NCBI RefSeq assembly: GCF_017163705.1
Contig: NZ_JAFIWB010000021.1
Location: 35,807-99,806, forward strand
Direction of reading: 5' to 3'
DNA length: 64,000 nt
Origin: Xanthomonas bonasiae
GTDB taxonomy: Bacteria > Pseudomonadota > Gammaproteobacteria > Xanthomonadales > Xanthomonadaceae
Under the pieces are notes generated by a model. The model was not told the origin of the DNA, did no database searches, and was given only the letters and a program-made list of their open reading frames with translations. How positions within the stretch are numbered: position 1 is the first letter of the stretch; each line of letters opens with the position of its first letter. The position numbers and the translations under genes were made by a program. Positions 49,591-58,325 of the stretch are shown here, piece after piece.

Positions 49591-50892
49591 TCATTGCGAC
49601 TTGAGTTGCAGCGCGGTCTGTACGCGCATGGCCTGCCACGCCGGCAGCGCGCCGGCCAGCAGGCTGCTGACCAGGGCCAGGACGAGCGTGCCGAGCAGCA
49701 TGCTGCCGTCCATGTGCGCCAGCCCGGCATAGTCGGCAGGCTGCCGCCGGACCAGCCATAGGCCGATCCAGGCGAACAGCAGGCCGAGCGTTCCGCCGGC
49801 CGCGCCGATCATTCCTGCTTCCACCAGGTGCTGGGCGAAGATCGCTCGCCGCGACGCGCCCAGCGCGCGGCGCACGCCGATCTCGCCGCCATGGCGCATG
49901 AACTTGGCCAGCATCAGGCCGACGGTGTTGAGCAGGCAGATGCCCAGGAACACCAGCGCCAGCCACAGTTGCAGGCGCACGTCGGCAGGCACCGCGTGAT
50001 TCCTGTCCAGCCAGGTCATCACGTCGCTCAGGCGGATGTCCGCCGGATGGCTGAAGCGGCCGGCATCGTGCTGCTGGCGCGCGTAGCTGTCGAGATAGTC
50101 GCGGTAGGCGGCCTGCTTGCCGACATCGCCCAGTTCAACCCAATACTGGATCCACACGCAGGGGGCGTTCTCGCCGGTCGGGCCATTGGGACTGTCGCTC
50201 CAACAATCCATCGTGCCTCTGGTGCTCAGTTCCAGATCGCGCGAAGTGGAGAACGGAACGAACACGTCCTCGCTGTCGGCGTAGGTCTCGTTGGTCATGT
50301 CGTAGAAGCGCGGGTTCATGCTCCAGTCGTCGATCACGCCGACGATGCGCAGCACCGTGTCGCCGATCTGCAGATCCTTGCCGACGCTGTCGATGTCGCC
50401 GAACACCTGCTCGTTCAGATGCCGCGAGATCACCGCGATCCGCGCGCGCCGTCCGTCGTCCTCGGCGGTCCAGGCACGGCCATAGCGCATCGGCACGGCG
50501 AACATCGGGAAGAAATCGGCGCTGGTGTAGCGCGCCTCCACCGAGAACGGGGTTTGCTCCGCGCGTGCCGGCACCACGGTGACGCCGCCGGCGGACATCA
50601 TCGCCTGGCGATCGCCGCGCTTGTCGCGCAACAGCGCTTCGGCGTCGCGGCGGGTCAGCTGCAGCGGTTCGGTCGTGCCCGGTTCGTACTTCTCGTCCGG
50701 ATAGACGTTCATCTCCACGTAGAACAGTTGCGCGCTCCTGCCCGGGATCGGGTCGGCGGCCAGCACGTGGAACACGGTCAGCGTGGTCATCGACGCGCCG
50801 ATGCCGACCGCGATGGCCAGCACCATCAACGCGGTCAGCAGCCGGTTGCGGCCGAAGCTGTGCAACGCCAGTTTGCAGTAGTAGCCGAACAT
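49591..50892 (-). CDS. FtsX/MacB-type permease, A-class (A3)
   Basis: 433 aa. MFGYYCKLALHSFGRNRLLT opens the protein; helix one is ALMVLAIAVGIGASMTTLTV. The core contains ARYTSADFFPMFAVPMRYGR and ENAPCVWIQYWVELGDVGKQ. The C-terminal part LLNTVGLMLAKFMRHGGEIG, VRRALGASRRAIFAQHLVEA is the FtsX domain, and the end is QTALQLKSQ. Three Cys residues (WSDSPNG region and APCVW) may form a disulfide in the periplasm, which I infer only from their location. Spacing to the next gene upstream is 49 bases. Confidence 0.9.
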   Translation of the reverse strand: MFGYYCKLALHSFGRNRLLTALMVLAIAVGIGASMTTLTVFHVLAADPIPGRSAQLFYVEMNVYPDEKYEPGTTEPLQLTRRDAEALLRDKRGDRQAMMSAGGVTVVPARAEQTPFSVEARYTSADFFPMFAVPMRYGRAWTAEDDGRRARIAVISRHLNEQVFGDIDSVGKDLQIGDTVLRIVGVIDDWSMNPRFYDMTNETYADSEDVFVPFSTSRDLELSTRGTMDCWSDSPNGPTGENAPCVWIQYWVELGDVGKQAAYRDYLDSYARQQHDAGRFSHPADIRLSDVMTWLDRNHAVPADVRLQLWLALVFLGICLLNTVGLMLAKFMRHGGEIGVRRALGASRRAIFAQHLVEAGMIGAAGGTLGLLFAWIGLWLVRRQPADYAGLAHMDGSMLLGTLVLALVSSLLAGALPAWQAMRVQTALQLKSQ

Positions 50893-50941
50893 GGGAAGTC
50901 CTGGAAAAAAGGGCCGGCATGACGCCGGCCAAGGGGACGCT

Positions 50942-52168
50942 TCAAGCGCTGCGCGTGGCCACCGCCGGCGGCACCGCCGCGGCGCGGCGCGCCGGCGCGA
51001 ACACCGCGATCTGGCCGAGCAGCCACAGGGTCAGCGCGCCGAACGGCAGGTAGTACAGCGGCAGCCGCGGCAGTTCGTACTTCCCCATCAGCCACTGGTT
51101 GATCGCGTAGGCCAGCAACATGCCGAGCACGATGCCGGTGCTGGCCAGCAGGAAGTTCTCGGTCTGGAAGTAGCGCAGGATCTGCCCGCGGGTGGCGCCG
51201 AGCGCGCGGCGGATGCCGATCTGCTTGGTGCGCTGCTGCACCCAGAAACTGGCCAGGCCGACGATGCCCAGCGCGGTCACGATCAGCAACGCGATGCACA
51301 CTGCGCCCAGCAGCCAGACCATCGCGCGGTCGCCCTGGAAGTATTCGTCGCGGATCTCGGCGTAGGTCTGCTGTTTCAGCACAAGGCGGCTGTTGTCCAC
51401 CTTCATCAGCGCCGCGACCGCCGAGGCCAGCACTTCCTGGCGCCGCGCCGGGTCGGTGACGCGCAGCACGTACAGGCCCTTGGTGTAGTTCAGGCGCAGC
51501 GGCAGCAGCATCGCGTAGTCGATCTCGGCCAGGCCGCTGGTCGCGGCCGGCCGCGCCAGCGTGTCGACGATGCCGACCACGCGCACCGGGATCGGTCCGG
51601 TGTAGAGGGTCTTGCCGAGGGCATTCTGTCCGGGGAACATCTTCTCCGCGGTGGCGCGATTGAGAATGATGGCGGTACCTTTTTTCTGCGCGTCCCTGTC
51701 GGTTTGCGCGATTTCCAGATCGAGGTATTCGTCGGGCGTGAAGTCGCGCCCGGCCACCAACTGCAGCCCCAGGGTCTGCAGCGTGCCTTCCTCGGCCATG
51801 TACTGCGCCGCGTTGAGGGTGGGCCGCTCCTGGTCCGGGGTCAGCGCCAGGCTGGTGTTCCAGGAGTAGTGCACGAACGGCACCTGGTTGAGCACGGTCG
51901 CATTGCGCACGCCGGGTACGGCGCGCAACGCGGCCAGGTCCTCGCGGGTCCTCGCGGCGGCGTTGACCTGCTGGCCGATGCCGCCCAGCGAGATCGTCAC
52001 CAGTTCCGACTCGGCGATGCCGCTGGGCCGGTGCAGGGTCTCGATGCGGTTGCCGATCAGGAACAGCGCGTTGCACACGATGGCGCAGGCAAGCGCGATC
52101 TCCAGCACGATCAGCGTGGCGGCGGTCTTGTGCCGGCGCAGGGTGGAGAGGATGGGGCGGATGTCCAT
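50942..52168 (-). CDS. FtsX/MacB-type permease, B-class (B2)
   Basis: 408 aa. MDIRPILSTLRRHKTAATLI begins the protein. The core includes LTPDQERPTLNAAQYMAEEG and GLQLVAGRDFTPDEYLDLEI, and AQTDRDAQKKGTAIILNRAT. The C-terminal helices start at ALGIVGLASFWVQQRTKQIG followed by IRRALGATRGQILRYFQTEN, and it ends PPAVATRSA. It follows A2 by 64 bases. This copy is the best representative of the B class; helices predicted at about 17-39, 285-310, 340-360 and 375-395. Confidence 0.9.
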   Translation of the reverse strand: MDIRPILSTLRRHKTAATLIVLEIALACAIVCNALFLIGNRIETLHRPSGIAESELVTISLGGIGQQVNAAARTREDLAALRAVPGVRNATVLNQVPFVHYSWNTSLALTPDQERPTLNAAQYMAEEGTLQTLGLQLVAGRDFTPDEYLDLEIAQTDRDAQKKGTAIILNRATAEKMFPGQNALGKTLYTGPIPVRVVGIVDTLARPAATSGLAEIDYAMLLPLRLNYTKGLYVLRVTDPARRQEVLASAVAALMKVDNSRLVLKQQTYAEIRDEYFQGDRAMVWLLGAVCIALLIVTALGIVGLASFWVQQRTKQIGIRRALGATRGQILRYFQTENFLLASTGIVLGMLLAYAINQWLMGKYELPRLPLYYLPFGALTLWLLGQIAVFAPARRAAAVPPAVATRSA

Positions 52169-52232
52169 GGCGATAACCTTGTGAGGGACCTTCGTTGGCG
52201 GTCTGCCCGCCGCCGTGCGGCGGGGGCGATGG

Positions 52233-53531
52233 TCAGGACGATTTGAGCTGCAGCGCCGGCGCCACCTGGATCGCGCGCCAGGCCGGCAGCAGGCCGGCCA
52301 GCAGACTGGCGGCCAGGGCCAGGGCGAAGGTCAGTGCCAGCATCGTGGGGTCCAGATGGGCGAGCTTGGCGTAGTCGGAGGGCTGCTGGCGCACGGCCCA
52401 CAGGCCGAGCACGGCCAGGCCGAGACCGGCGATACCGCCGGCCAGGCCGATGGTGCCGGCTTCGACCAGACACTGCGCGAAGATCGCGCGGCGCGAGGCG
52501 CCCAGCGCGCGGCGCACGCCGATCTCGCCGCTGCGGCGCAGGAACTTGGCCAGCAGCAGGCCGACGGTGTTGAGCAGGCATACCAAAAGAAAACCCATCG
52601 CCAGCCACAGCTGCAGGCGCACATCGCCCGGCACCACTTCGTTGTGGTCCAGCCACTGCATCACGTTGCGCAGGCGCACGTTGTTCGGACGCTGGAAGCG
52701 GCCGGCGGCGCGCTGCTGGTTGGAGTAGTTCTCGAGGTAGGCCTTGTAATCGGCGGTCTGCGCCGGGCTCTCCAGTTCCGCCCAGTACTGCATCCAGGTG
52801 CAAGGCGCATTGAGCGAGGTCTGATCGCCGTTGCTGTCGCCGAAGCAGTTCATGTTGCCGTTGCGGTCTATCTTCAGGTCCATCGCGACCGAGAACGGCA
52901 GGTAGGCCTGTTCGTCCGAACCGTAGGTGTTGGTGATGTCGTAGAAGCGCGGATTGGGGGCCCAGGTATCCAGCACGCCGACGATGCGGAACGTGTTCTG
53001 GTCCATGCGCAGTTCGCGGCCGACGCTGTTGGTACCGTCGTACAGTTTCTCGTTGAGCTTCTTGCTGATGACCGCCACGCGCTCGTGGCGTTCGTCTTCC
53101 GTACCGGTCCAGCCGTGGCCGTACAGGAACGGCGTGTCGAACATCGGGAAGAAATCCGCCGAGGTAAGCCGTACTTCCGACTTGAACGGTTTCAGCCCGC
53201 TCTTGAGCGGCTCGATCGCCGCCGACCCACCGGTCATGATCGCCTGCCGCTTGGCGCGTTTCTCGCGCAGCAGCGTTTCGGCGTCGTAGCGCGTGTTCTG
53301 AAAGTCCGGCTCCTCGCCGGGCTGGAAGCCGGCTTTCGGCTGCGCATCGACCTGCACGTAGAACAGCTTGTCGCTCTTCTGCGGGATCGGGTCGCCGGAG
53401 AGCACGTAGAACACGGTCAGCGTGGTCATGCTGGCGCCGATGCCCAGCGCGATGGCCAGCACCATCAGCGCGGTGAGGACCTTGTTGCGGCGGAAGCTGC
53501 GCAAGGCGAGGCGGAAGTAATAGCCGAACAT
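52233..53531 (-). CDS. FtsX/MacB-type permease, A-class (A2)
   Basis: 432 aa from ATG 53529-53531 (an in-frame upstream extension is Pro/Ser-rich and rejected). MFGYYFRLALRSFRRNKVLT, then helix one with LAIALGIGASMTTLTVFYVL. The core contains VRLTSADFFPMFDTPFLYGH and APCTWMQYWAELESPAQTAD. The FtsX part is LLAKFLRRSGEIGVRRALGA and the end is PALQLKSS. The periplasmic core of this class is about 250 residues, typical of MacB permeases. It is 13 bases after B1. Confidence 0.9.
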   Translation of the reverse strand: MFGYYFRLALRSFRRNKVLTALMVLAIALGIGASMTTLTVFYVLSGDPIPQKSDKLFYVQVDAQPKAGFQPGEEPDFQNTRYDAETLLREKRAKRQAIMTGGSAAIEPLKSGLKPFKSEVRLTSADFFPMFDTPFLYGHGWTGTEDERHERVAVISKKLNEKLYDGTNSVGRELRMDQNTFRIVGVLDTWAPNPRFYDITNTYGSDEQAYLPFSVAMDLKIDRNGNMNCFGDSNGDQTSLNAPCTWMQYWAELESPAQTADYKAYLENYSNQQRAAGRFQRPNNVRLRNVMQWLDHNEVVPGDVRLQLWLAMGFLLVCLLNTVGLLLAKFLRRSGEIGVRRALGASRRAIFAQCLVEAGTIGLAGGIAGLGLAVLGLWAVRQQPSDYAKLAHLDPTMLALTFALALAASLLAGLLPAWRAIQVAPALQLKSS

Positions 53532-53544
53532 GGGTGGCTCCGGG

Positions 53545-54762
53545 TCAGGCGCTACGGGTGGCGGTGGCGGGTGGGACGGCGGCGGCGCGTAGCGCGGGGC
53601 CGAGGACGGCGAGCTGGCCGAGCGCGCACAGCAACGCGGCACCGGCCGGCAGGTAGATGGCCGGCAGCCGTTCCAGTTCGAAGAAGCGCATCAGCAGGAC
53701 GTTGCCGGCGTAGGCCAGCAGCATGCCCAGCGCCACGCCGGCGCCGACGATGAGCAGGTTCTCGGTATGGAAGTGCTGCAGGATGTCGTGGCGGGTGGCG
53801 CCCAGCGCGCGGCGGATGCCGATCTGCCGGGTGCGCTGCTGCACCCAGAAACTGGCCAGGCCGACGATGCCCAGCGCGGTCACCAGCAGCATCGCGGCGA
53901 TGACCGCCACCAGCAGCTTGGCCATGGCCCGGTCGCTCTGGAAGTAGCGTTGGCGCAGGTCGTTCAACGGCCTGCTGTACTCGCCATCCAGGACCGCGTC
54001 GGGCACCGCGCGCGCCACCGCGGTGCGTGCCTGTTCGACCACGCGCGGCAGTTCGCGCGGATCGGCGCACAGCACGTAGACGCCGGATTGCGAGGCCTCG
54101 CGCACCGGGATGAGCACCGACCAGTCGCTGCCGATCGCGCCATCCTCGCTGCGGCCGGGATCGGGCCGGGCCAGGTGCGGGAGGGTGCCGACCACACGAT
54201 AGTGGCCGCCGGCCCAGAATTCCCGGCCCAGCGGATCCTGGCCACGCCACAGGTGGTCGGCCAGGGTGCGGGTGATCCACACGTCGGCCGTGTCCGGAGC
54301 GAAGTGCTCGAACGGCTGGTAGTCGGCGTCGGTGAACGCGCGGCCGCTGTCCGGCTTGAGGCCCAGGGCGGCAACGGCGCCGGGGCTGGCCGTATAGAAA
54401 TGCGGCACGCCGCCGACCGCGGTGCAGGCCTGGTCCAGGCAAATACCGCTGTTGCCTGCGGCCGGAGCGAACGGAACGGTGTTGATGGTGCCTGCCGCGC
54501 GCACCCCGGGAATGCGGCGCACGGCATCGAGCACGCGCGCATTGAGATCGGCATTGTTGCAGCCGTCGCAGCCGGACAAGGACACCAGGCCCAGCGCGGC
54601 TTCGTCGACGCCGCTGTCCAGGTGCATCAGATCCAGCCGGTTGCCGATCAGGAAGAACGCATTGCACAGCACCGCGCAGGCCAGCGCGACCTCCAGCGCG
54701 ATCAGCGTCGCGGCGATGCGGTGGCGCGACAGGGCGCGCAGGATGGGGGCGATCTGCATCAT
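53545..54762 (-). CDS. FtsX/MacB-type permease, B-class (B1)
   Basis: 405 aa. MMQIAPILRALSRHRIAATL opens the protein. The periplasmic core has a striking pair of nearby Cys (LSGCDGCNNADLNARV) and ICLDQACTAVGG, which could form disulfides. The C-terminal segment ALGIVGLASFWVQQRTRQIG then IRRALGATRHDILQHFHTEN and the end PPATATRSA match the B class. It follows A1 by 13 bases. Cys-rich loops are not seen in B2 or B3, so the pairs differ mainly in the outer domain. Confidence 0.88.
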   Translation of the reverse strand: MMQIAPILRALSRHRIAATLIALEVALACAVLCNAFFLIGNRLDLMHLDSGVDEAALGLVSLSGCDGCNNADLNARVLDAVRRIPGVRAAGTINTVPFAPAAGNSGICLDQACTAVGGVPHFYTASPGAVAALGLKPDSGRAFTDADYQPFEHFAPDTADVWITRTLADHLWRGQDPLGREFWAGGHYRVVGTLPHLARPDPGRSEDGAIGSDWSVLIPVREASQSGVYVLCADPRELPRVVEQARTAVARAVPDAVLDGEYSRPLNDLRQRYFQSDRAMAKLLVAVIAAMLLVTALGIVGLASFWVQQRTRQIGIRRALGATRHDILQHFHTENLLIVGAGVALGMLLAYAGNVLLMRFFELERLPAIYLPAGAALLCALGQLAVLGPALRAAAVPPATATRSA

Positions 54763-54775
54763 GGAGGGGTCCCGG

Positions 54776-56098
54776 TCACAGGCTCTTGAGCTGCAGCGCC
54801 GGCGCGATCCGGCTGGCGCGCAAGGCCGGGAACAGGCCGGCCGCCACGCTGCAGCCGACGGCCAGCACGAAGGTGCCGGCGAATGCCAGCAGGTCCAGGC
54901 GCGCCAGATCGGCGTAGGCGGCGGGCTGCTGGCGCACGCTCCACAGGCCGAGCAGGGTCAGCAGCCAGCCGCCGATGCCGCCGATCAACCCGATGACGCT
55001 GGCTTCGGTCAGGCACTGGGCGAAGATCGCGCGCCTGGACGCGCCCAGGGCGCGGCGCACGCCGATCTCGCCGCCGCGGCGCAGGAACTTGGCCAGCAGC
55101 AGGCCGACGCTGTTGAACAGGCACAGGCCCAGGAACGCCAGCGCCAGCCAGCTCTGCAGCCGCACGTCGCCAGGCACGACCCGGTTGTGGTCCAGCCACT
55201 GCGGCAAGGACAGCAGGCGCGCCGTGTCCTTGCGGCCGATGCGGCCGGCCGCCTGCTGCTGGGCGGCGTAATCGGCCAGCAGGCGGCGGTAGTCGGCCAC
55301 CTTGGCTGGCGTATCCAGCTGCACCCACAACTGCACCCACACGCACGGTGCGATGCGCAGGTCCAGCGGCTGGGCTGGCGTGCCGAAGCAGGTCCACGGC
55401 TCGATGTGGCCGTCGTTGATCTCCAGGCTGGTGGACAGCGGCGCGAACACGTCCTGCGGCTTGCCATAGAAGCTGCCGGTATCGCCATGGGAAAAGCTGC
55501 CGCCGGCCAGCGTGTAGAACTGCGGCGACGGCCGCCAGGGGGCCAGTACGCCGACGATGCGGACCGCATTGCCGCGCACCAGCAGGCTGCGTCCGACGCT
55601 GTTGCGGCCCTCGAACAGCTTGTTGTTGAGATCGGCCGAGATCACCGCCACCCGTGCACGGTCCTGGTCGTCGCGCGCACGCCAGCCGCTGCCGTAGGCG
55701 AACGGCACCTGGAACATCGGAAAGAAATCGGCCTGGGTGGACAGCATCTGCGCCATGAACGCCGGACCGTCGCGTTCGGGCGCGCGCAGCTTGATCTGGC
55801 TTTCGGCCACGATGGCCTGGCGATCGGCGCGCCCGGTCTTCCACAGGTCCATTGCGCTGGGATAGTCGAGCTTGTCGAACGGCTGCTGGCCGGTGCTGCC
55901 GGCAGGGCGCGGATCGAGCTGCGGGTAGAAGATCCGCTGGCTGCGCCCGGGCAACGGATCGCCGGACAGCAGCCGCATCACCGTCAGCGTGGTCATCGCC
56001 GCGCCGATGCCGACGGCGATGGACAGCACCATCAACGCGCTCAACACCGGACTGCGGCGCAGGCTGCGTAGCGCAAGTTGAAGGTAGTAGCCGAACAT
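54776..56098 (-). CDS. FtsX/MacB-type permease, A-class (A1)
   Basis: 440 aa from ATG 56096-56098. MFGYYLQLALRSLRRSPVLS is followed by helix one (LMVLSIAVGIGAAMTTLTVM). The core includes LSTQADFFPMFQVPFAYGSG and APCVWVQLWVQLDTPAKVAD; the FtsX segment is LLAKFLRRGGEIGVRRALGA and SRRAIFAQCLTEASVIGLIG, ending PALQLKSL. It is the permease nearest the ATPase gene (28 bases), so it may be the original partner from which the others were copied. An in-frame upstream extension overlaps the ATPase gene and is rejected. Confidence 0.9.
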   Translation of the reverse strand: MFGYYLQLALRSLRRSPVLSALMVLSIAVGIGAAMTTLTVMRLLSGDPLPGRSQRIFYPQLDPRPAGSTGQQPFDKLDYPSAMDLWKTGRADRQAIVAESQIKLRAPERDGPAFMAQMLSTQADFFPMFQVPFAYGSGWRARDDQDRARVAVISADLNNKLFEGRNSVGRSLLVRGNAVRIVGVLAPWRPSPQFYTLAGGSFSHGDTGSFYGKPQDVFAPLSTSLEINDGHIEPWTCFGTPAQPLDLRIAPCVWVQLWVQLDTPAKVADYRRLLADYAAQQQAAGRIGRKDTARLLSLPQWLDHNRVVPGDVRLQSWLALAFLGLCLFNSVGLLLAKFLRRGGEIGVRRALGASRRAIFAQCLTEASVIGLIGGIGGWLLTLLGLWSVRQQPAAYADLARLDLLAFAGTFVLAVGCSVAAGLFPALRASRIAPALQLKSL

Positions 56099-56126
56099 GC
56101 CGTCTCCGTTTGCCGTCGCCGGACCG

Positions 56127-56843
56127 TCAGCCGTTGGCCGCGGCGCCGTGGCCGACATGCCCCAGCACCGGCTCGCGCTGCAGGTCGGTGGCCTGGCCAT
56201 CGACGATGTGCACGTTGCGCTGCGCGCGCGCGGCCAGTTCCGGATCGTGGGTGACCATGACGATGGTCGAGCCCTGCGCGTTGATCTCTTCCAGCAGTTC
56301 CATCACCCCGCGCGCCATCTGCGAGTCCAGGTTGCCGGTCGGTTCGTCGGCCAGCAGCAGGCGCGGGCTGCCGGCCAGCGCGCGCGCGATCGCCGCGCGC
56401 TGTTGCTGGCCGCCGGACAGCTCGGACGGATAATGCTTCATCCGCGAACCCAGCCCGACCCGGCCCAGCGCCTCTTCGATGCGCTGCTTGCGCTCGGCCG
56501 CGGCCATGCCGCGGTAGCGCAGCGGCACGTCGACGTTGTCGAACAGGTTGAGGTCGGGAATCAGGTTGAAGCCCTGGAAGATGAAACCGATCTTCTGGTT
56601 GCGCATGCGCGAGCGCGCGTCGTCGTTGAGGTTGCTGACGTCCTGGCCGTCGAGCAGGTACTGGCCGCTGGTGAAGGTCTCCAGCAGGCCGGCGATGTTG
56701 AGGAAGGTGGTCTTGCCGGAGCCGGACGGCCCGGTGACGGCGACGAATTCGCCTTCGCGCACATGCAGATCCAGCGAACGCAACGCGTGCGTCTCGACCT
56801 GTTCGGTACGGAAGACCTTGGAGACGGAGCGCATTTCGAGCAT
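56127..56843 (-). CDS. ABC transporter ATPase, MacB/LolD type
   Basis: 238 aa, start MLEMRSVSKVFRTEQVETHA (ATG 56841-56843). Walker A GPSGSGKT (38-45), Q-loop Gln90 in GFIFQGFNLIPDLNLFDN, signature LSGGQQQRAAIARAL (142 onward), Walker B LLLADEPTGNLDS (162 onward), and switch His in VTHDPELAARA. The sequence is the FtsE/LolD/MacB-ATPase type that drives FtsX-fold permeases by pulling on their periplasmic domains instead of passing substrate through a channel. It is the only ATPase for nine permeases in the cluster, located right after the adaptor gene. Confidence 0.94.
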   Translation of the reverse strand: MLEMRSVSKVFRTEQVETHALRSLDLHVREGEFVAVTGPSGSGKTTFLNIAGLLETFTSGQYLLDGQDVSNLNDDARSRMRNQKIGFIFQGFNLIPDLNLFDNVDVPLRYRGMAAAERKQRIEEALGRVGLGSRMKHYPSELSGGQQQRAAIARALAGSPRLLLADEPTGNLDSQMARGVMELLEEINAQGSTIVMVTHDPELAARAQRNVHIVDGQATDLQREPVLGHVGHGAAANG

Positions 56844-56867
56844 GACGTGGTTCCTTGGTGGTTGAGC

Positions 56868-56960
56868 GGGGAATGGGAGAGATCGAGATTCGGAATCAGC
56901 GGGCGGAAAAGGAAAACGGCAGGGGCCTACGAATCCCCACTCCCGAATCCCCAATCCCAG
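56868..56960. repeat. GGGAATGGGA-type repeat between adaptor and ATPase genes
   Basis: GCGGGGAATGGGAGAGATCG at about 56868-56887 faces ACTCCCGAATCCCCAATCCC at about 56940-56959. It fills most of the 120-base gap and belongs to the same family as the atp-operon elements. Confidence 0.7.
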
Positions 56961-56963
56961 CTT

Positions 56964-58235
56964 CTAATGCACCGTCACCTGCGGCGCCTCGCCGAACAGG
57001 TCGCTGCCGGAGACCACGACGCGGTCGCCCGGTTGCAGGCCCGAGCGCACCTCGACTTCGCCCAGGCTGGTGACGCCGAGCTCCACCGGGCGGCGGATCG
57101 CCGAGTTGCCGTCCATCACGTAGGCGTAGCGGCCGCCGGATTGTTCGACGAACGGGCCGCGCTCGAGCTTGAGCACGTTCTTGCGGGTATCCAGCAGCAC
57201 CCGCGCGCTCATGCGCTGGCTCTGGCGCAGGCCCGGCGGCTGCTTGTCGGTGAAGCGGATGCGCGCGTTGACCTCGCCGTTGACCACTTCCGGCGACACC
57301 GCCGAGATCGCGCCGGCGAACGGTTCGCCGGCGCCGCTGGTCAGCTGCGCCGGCATGCCGATCGCCAGGTCGCGGGCGAAGCTCTCCGGCACCTTGATCT
57401 CCAGTTCGAACTTGGACAGGTCGACCACGCTCAGCACCGGCGCATTGGCGGCGACGTTGGTGTGCTGCGACACCTGCACCTGGCCGACCTGGCCGTCGAA
57501 CGGCGAGCGCAGGGTGAGCAGATCGACCTGTCGCTTCACCTCGGTGACCACCGCGCGCTGGCGCTCGGCGAGCAGACGCTTGTTGCGCGCGTCCAGGCCC
57601 GCGCCCTGGGTCTGCAGGCCGGAGTCCTTCTGCGCATGGCTCATCGCGATGTCGGCCTTCTTCAGCGAATCCTGCGCCTTGGCCAGTTCGACCGCCGGCA
57701 CCGCGCCGCCGTCGTAGCCGCGCTGGTAGCGCTCCAGGTCGCGGCTGGCCGCCTGCCGTTCGATCTGCGCCTGGTCCACCAGCTTGCTGGCGTTGGCGCG
57801 CGCCAGCACCGCATCCAGGTCGGCGCGGCCGGCTTCGGCTTCCAGGCCGGCCAGCGTGGCCTCTTCCTGGGCGAGCTTGCTGCGCAGTTCGGGGCTGTCG
57901 ATCTCGGCCAGCTCCTGGCCTTGCTTGACCACGTCGCCGGCGACCACCTTCAAGGTCACGGTGCCGCCGGAGATCGCGTACAGGGTGGGGCTGTTGGCGG
58001 CGATCAGGCGCCCGTCGGCGGAGATGTCGCGGACCAGGTCGCCGCGGCTGACCGTGGCGATGCGCACGCGCTGCGCGTCGAACGAACGGCTGCCGGCGAT
58101 CCAGCCGCGCGCGGCGAAGGCAATGCCGAGCAGCACCGCCAACCCGATCAGTGCGGGCCAGAACCAGCGGCGCCAGGCGGCGGCGGAGCGGGGGCGGGCG
58201 AGAACCTGGTCCTGGGCGGAAGTGTCGCGGATCAT
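56964..58235 (-). CDS. Periplasmic adaptor subunit, MacA/HlyD family
   Basis: 423 aa, start MIRDTSAQDQVLARPRSAAA (ATG 58233-58235). One N-terminal membrane helix (WFWPALIGLAVLLGIAFAAR, about 24-44) anchors a periplasmic adaptor: a lipoyl/barrel-sandwich half (GTVTLKVVAGDVVKQGQELA), a coiled-coil hairpin (about 115-240; LAKAQDSLKKADIAMSHAQK), the second lipoyl half (LRSPFDGQVGQVQVSQHTNV) and beta-barrel/MP domains (GEVEVRSGLQPGDRVVVSGS). MacA-type adaptors bridge a MacB-like complex to an outer-membrane channel such as TolC; no channel gene is present here. It is the first gene after the sigma-54 promoter. Confidence 0.9.
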   Translation of the reverse strand: MIRDTSAQDQVLARPRSAAAWRRWFWPALIGLAVLLGIAFAARGWIAGSRSFDAQRVRIATVSRGDLVRDISADGRLIAANSPTLYAISGGTVTLKVVAGDVVKQGQELAEIDSPELRSKLAQEEATLAGLEAEAGRADLDAVLARANASKLVDQAQIERQAASRDLERYQRGYDGGAVPAVELAKAQDSLKKADIAMSHAQKDSGLQTQGAGLDARNKRLLAERQRAVVTEVKRQVDLLTLRSPFDGQVGQVQVSQHTNVAANAPVLSVVDLSKFELEIKVPESFARDLAIGMPAQLTSGAGEPFAGAISAVSPEVVNGEVNARIRFTDKQPPGLRQSQRMSARVLLDTRKNVLKLERGPFVEQSGGRYAYVMDGNSAIRRPVELGVTSLGEVEVRSGLQPGDRVVVSGSDLFGEAPQVTVH

Positions 58236-58270
58236 CGGTCGGGTCGGCGCAGTGAGAATGAACGAATCCA

Positions 58271-58288
58271 AAGCACGTCGCGTGCCAA
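58271..58288 (-). promoter_or_regulatory. Sigma-54 promoter upstream of the adaptor gene
   Basis: On the minus strand the sequence reads TTGGCACGCGACGTGCTTT. TTGGCACG is the consensus -24 box (58281-58288), and GTGC is the -12 box (58273-58276), with exactly ten bases between the invariant GG and GC. Transcription would begin near 58262, about 27 bases before the ATG. Confidence 0.85.
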
Positions 58289-58325
58289 TCGCAAGTGTTT
58301 GAAAAGATGGTGGTTCCATTGCAAC

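Noticed and set aside
46935..49604. 889-codon plus-strand frame across the permease genes
   Set aside because: The permeases have helices, FtsX blocks and common ends on the minus strand. The plus frame is Gln/His/Arg-rich noise.
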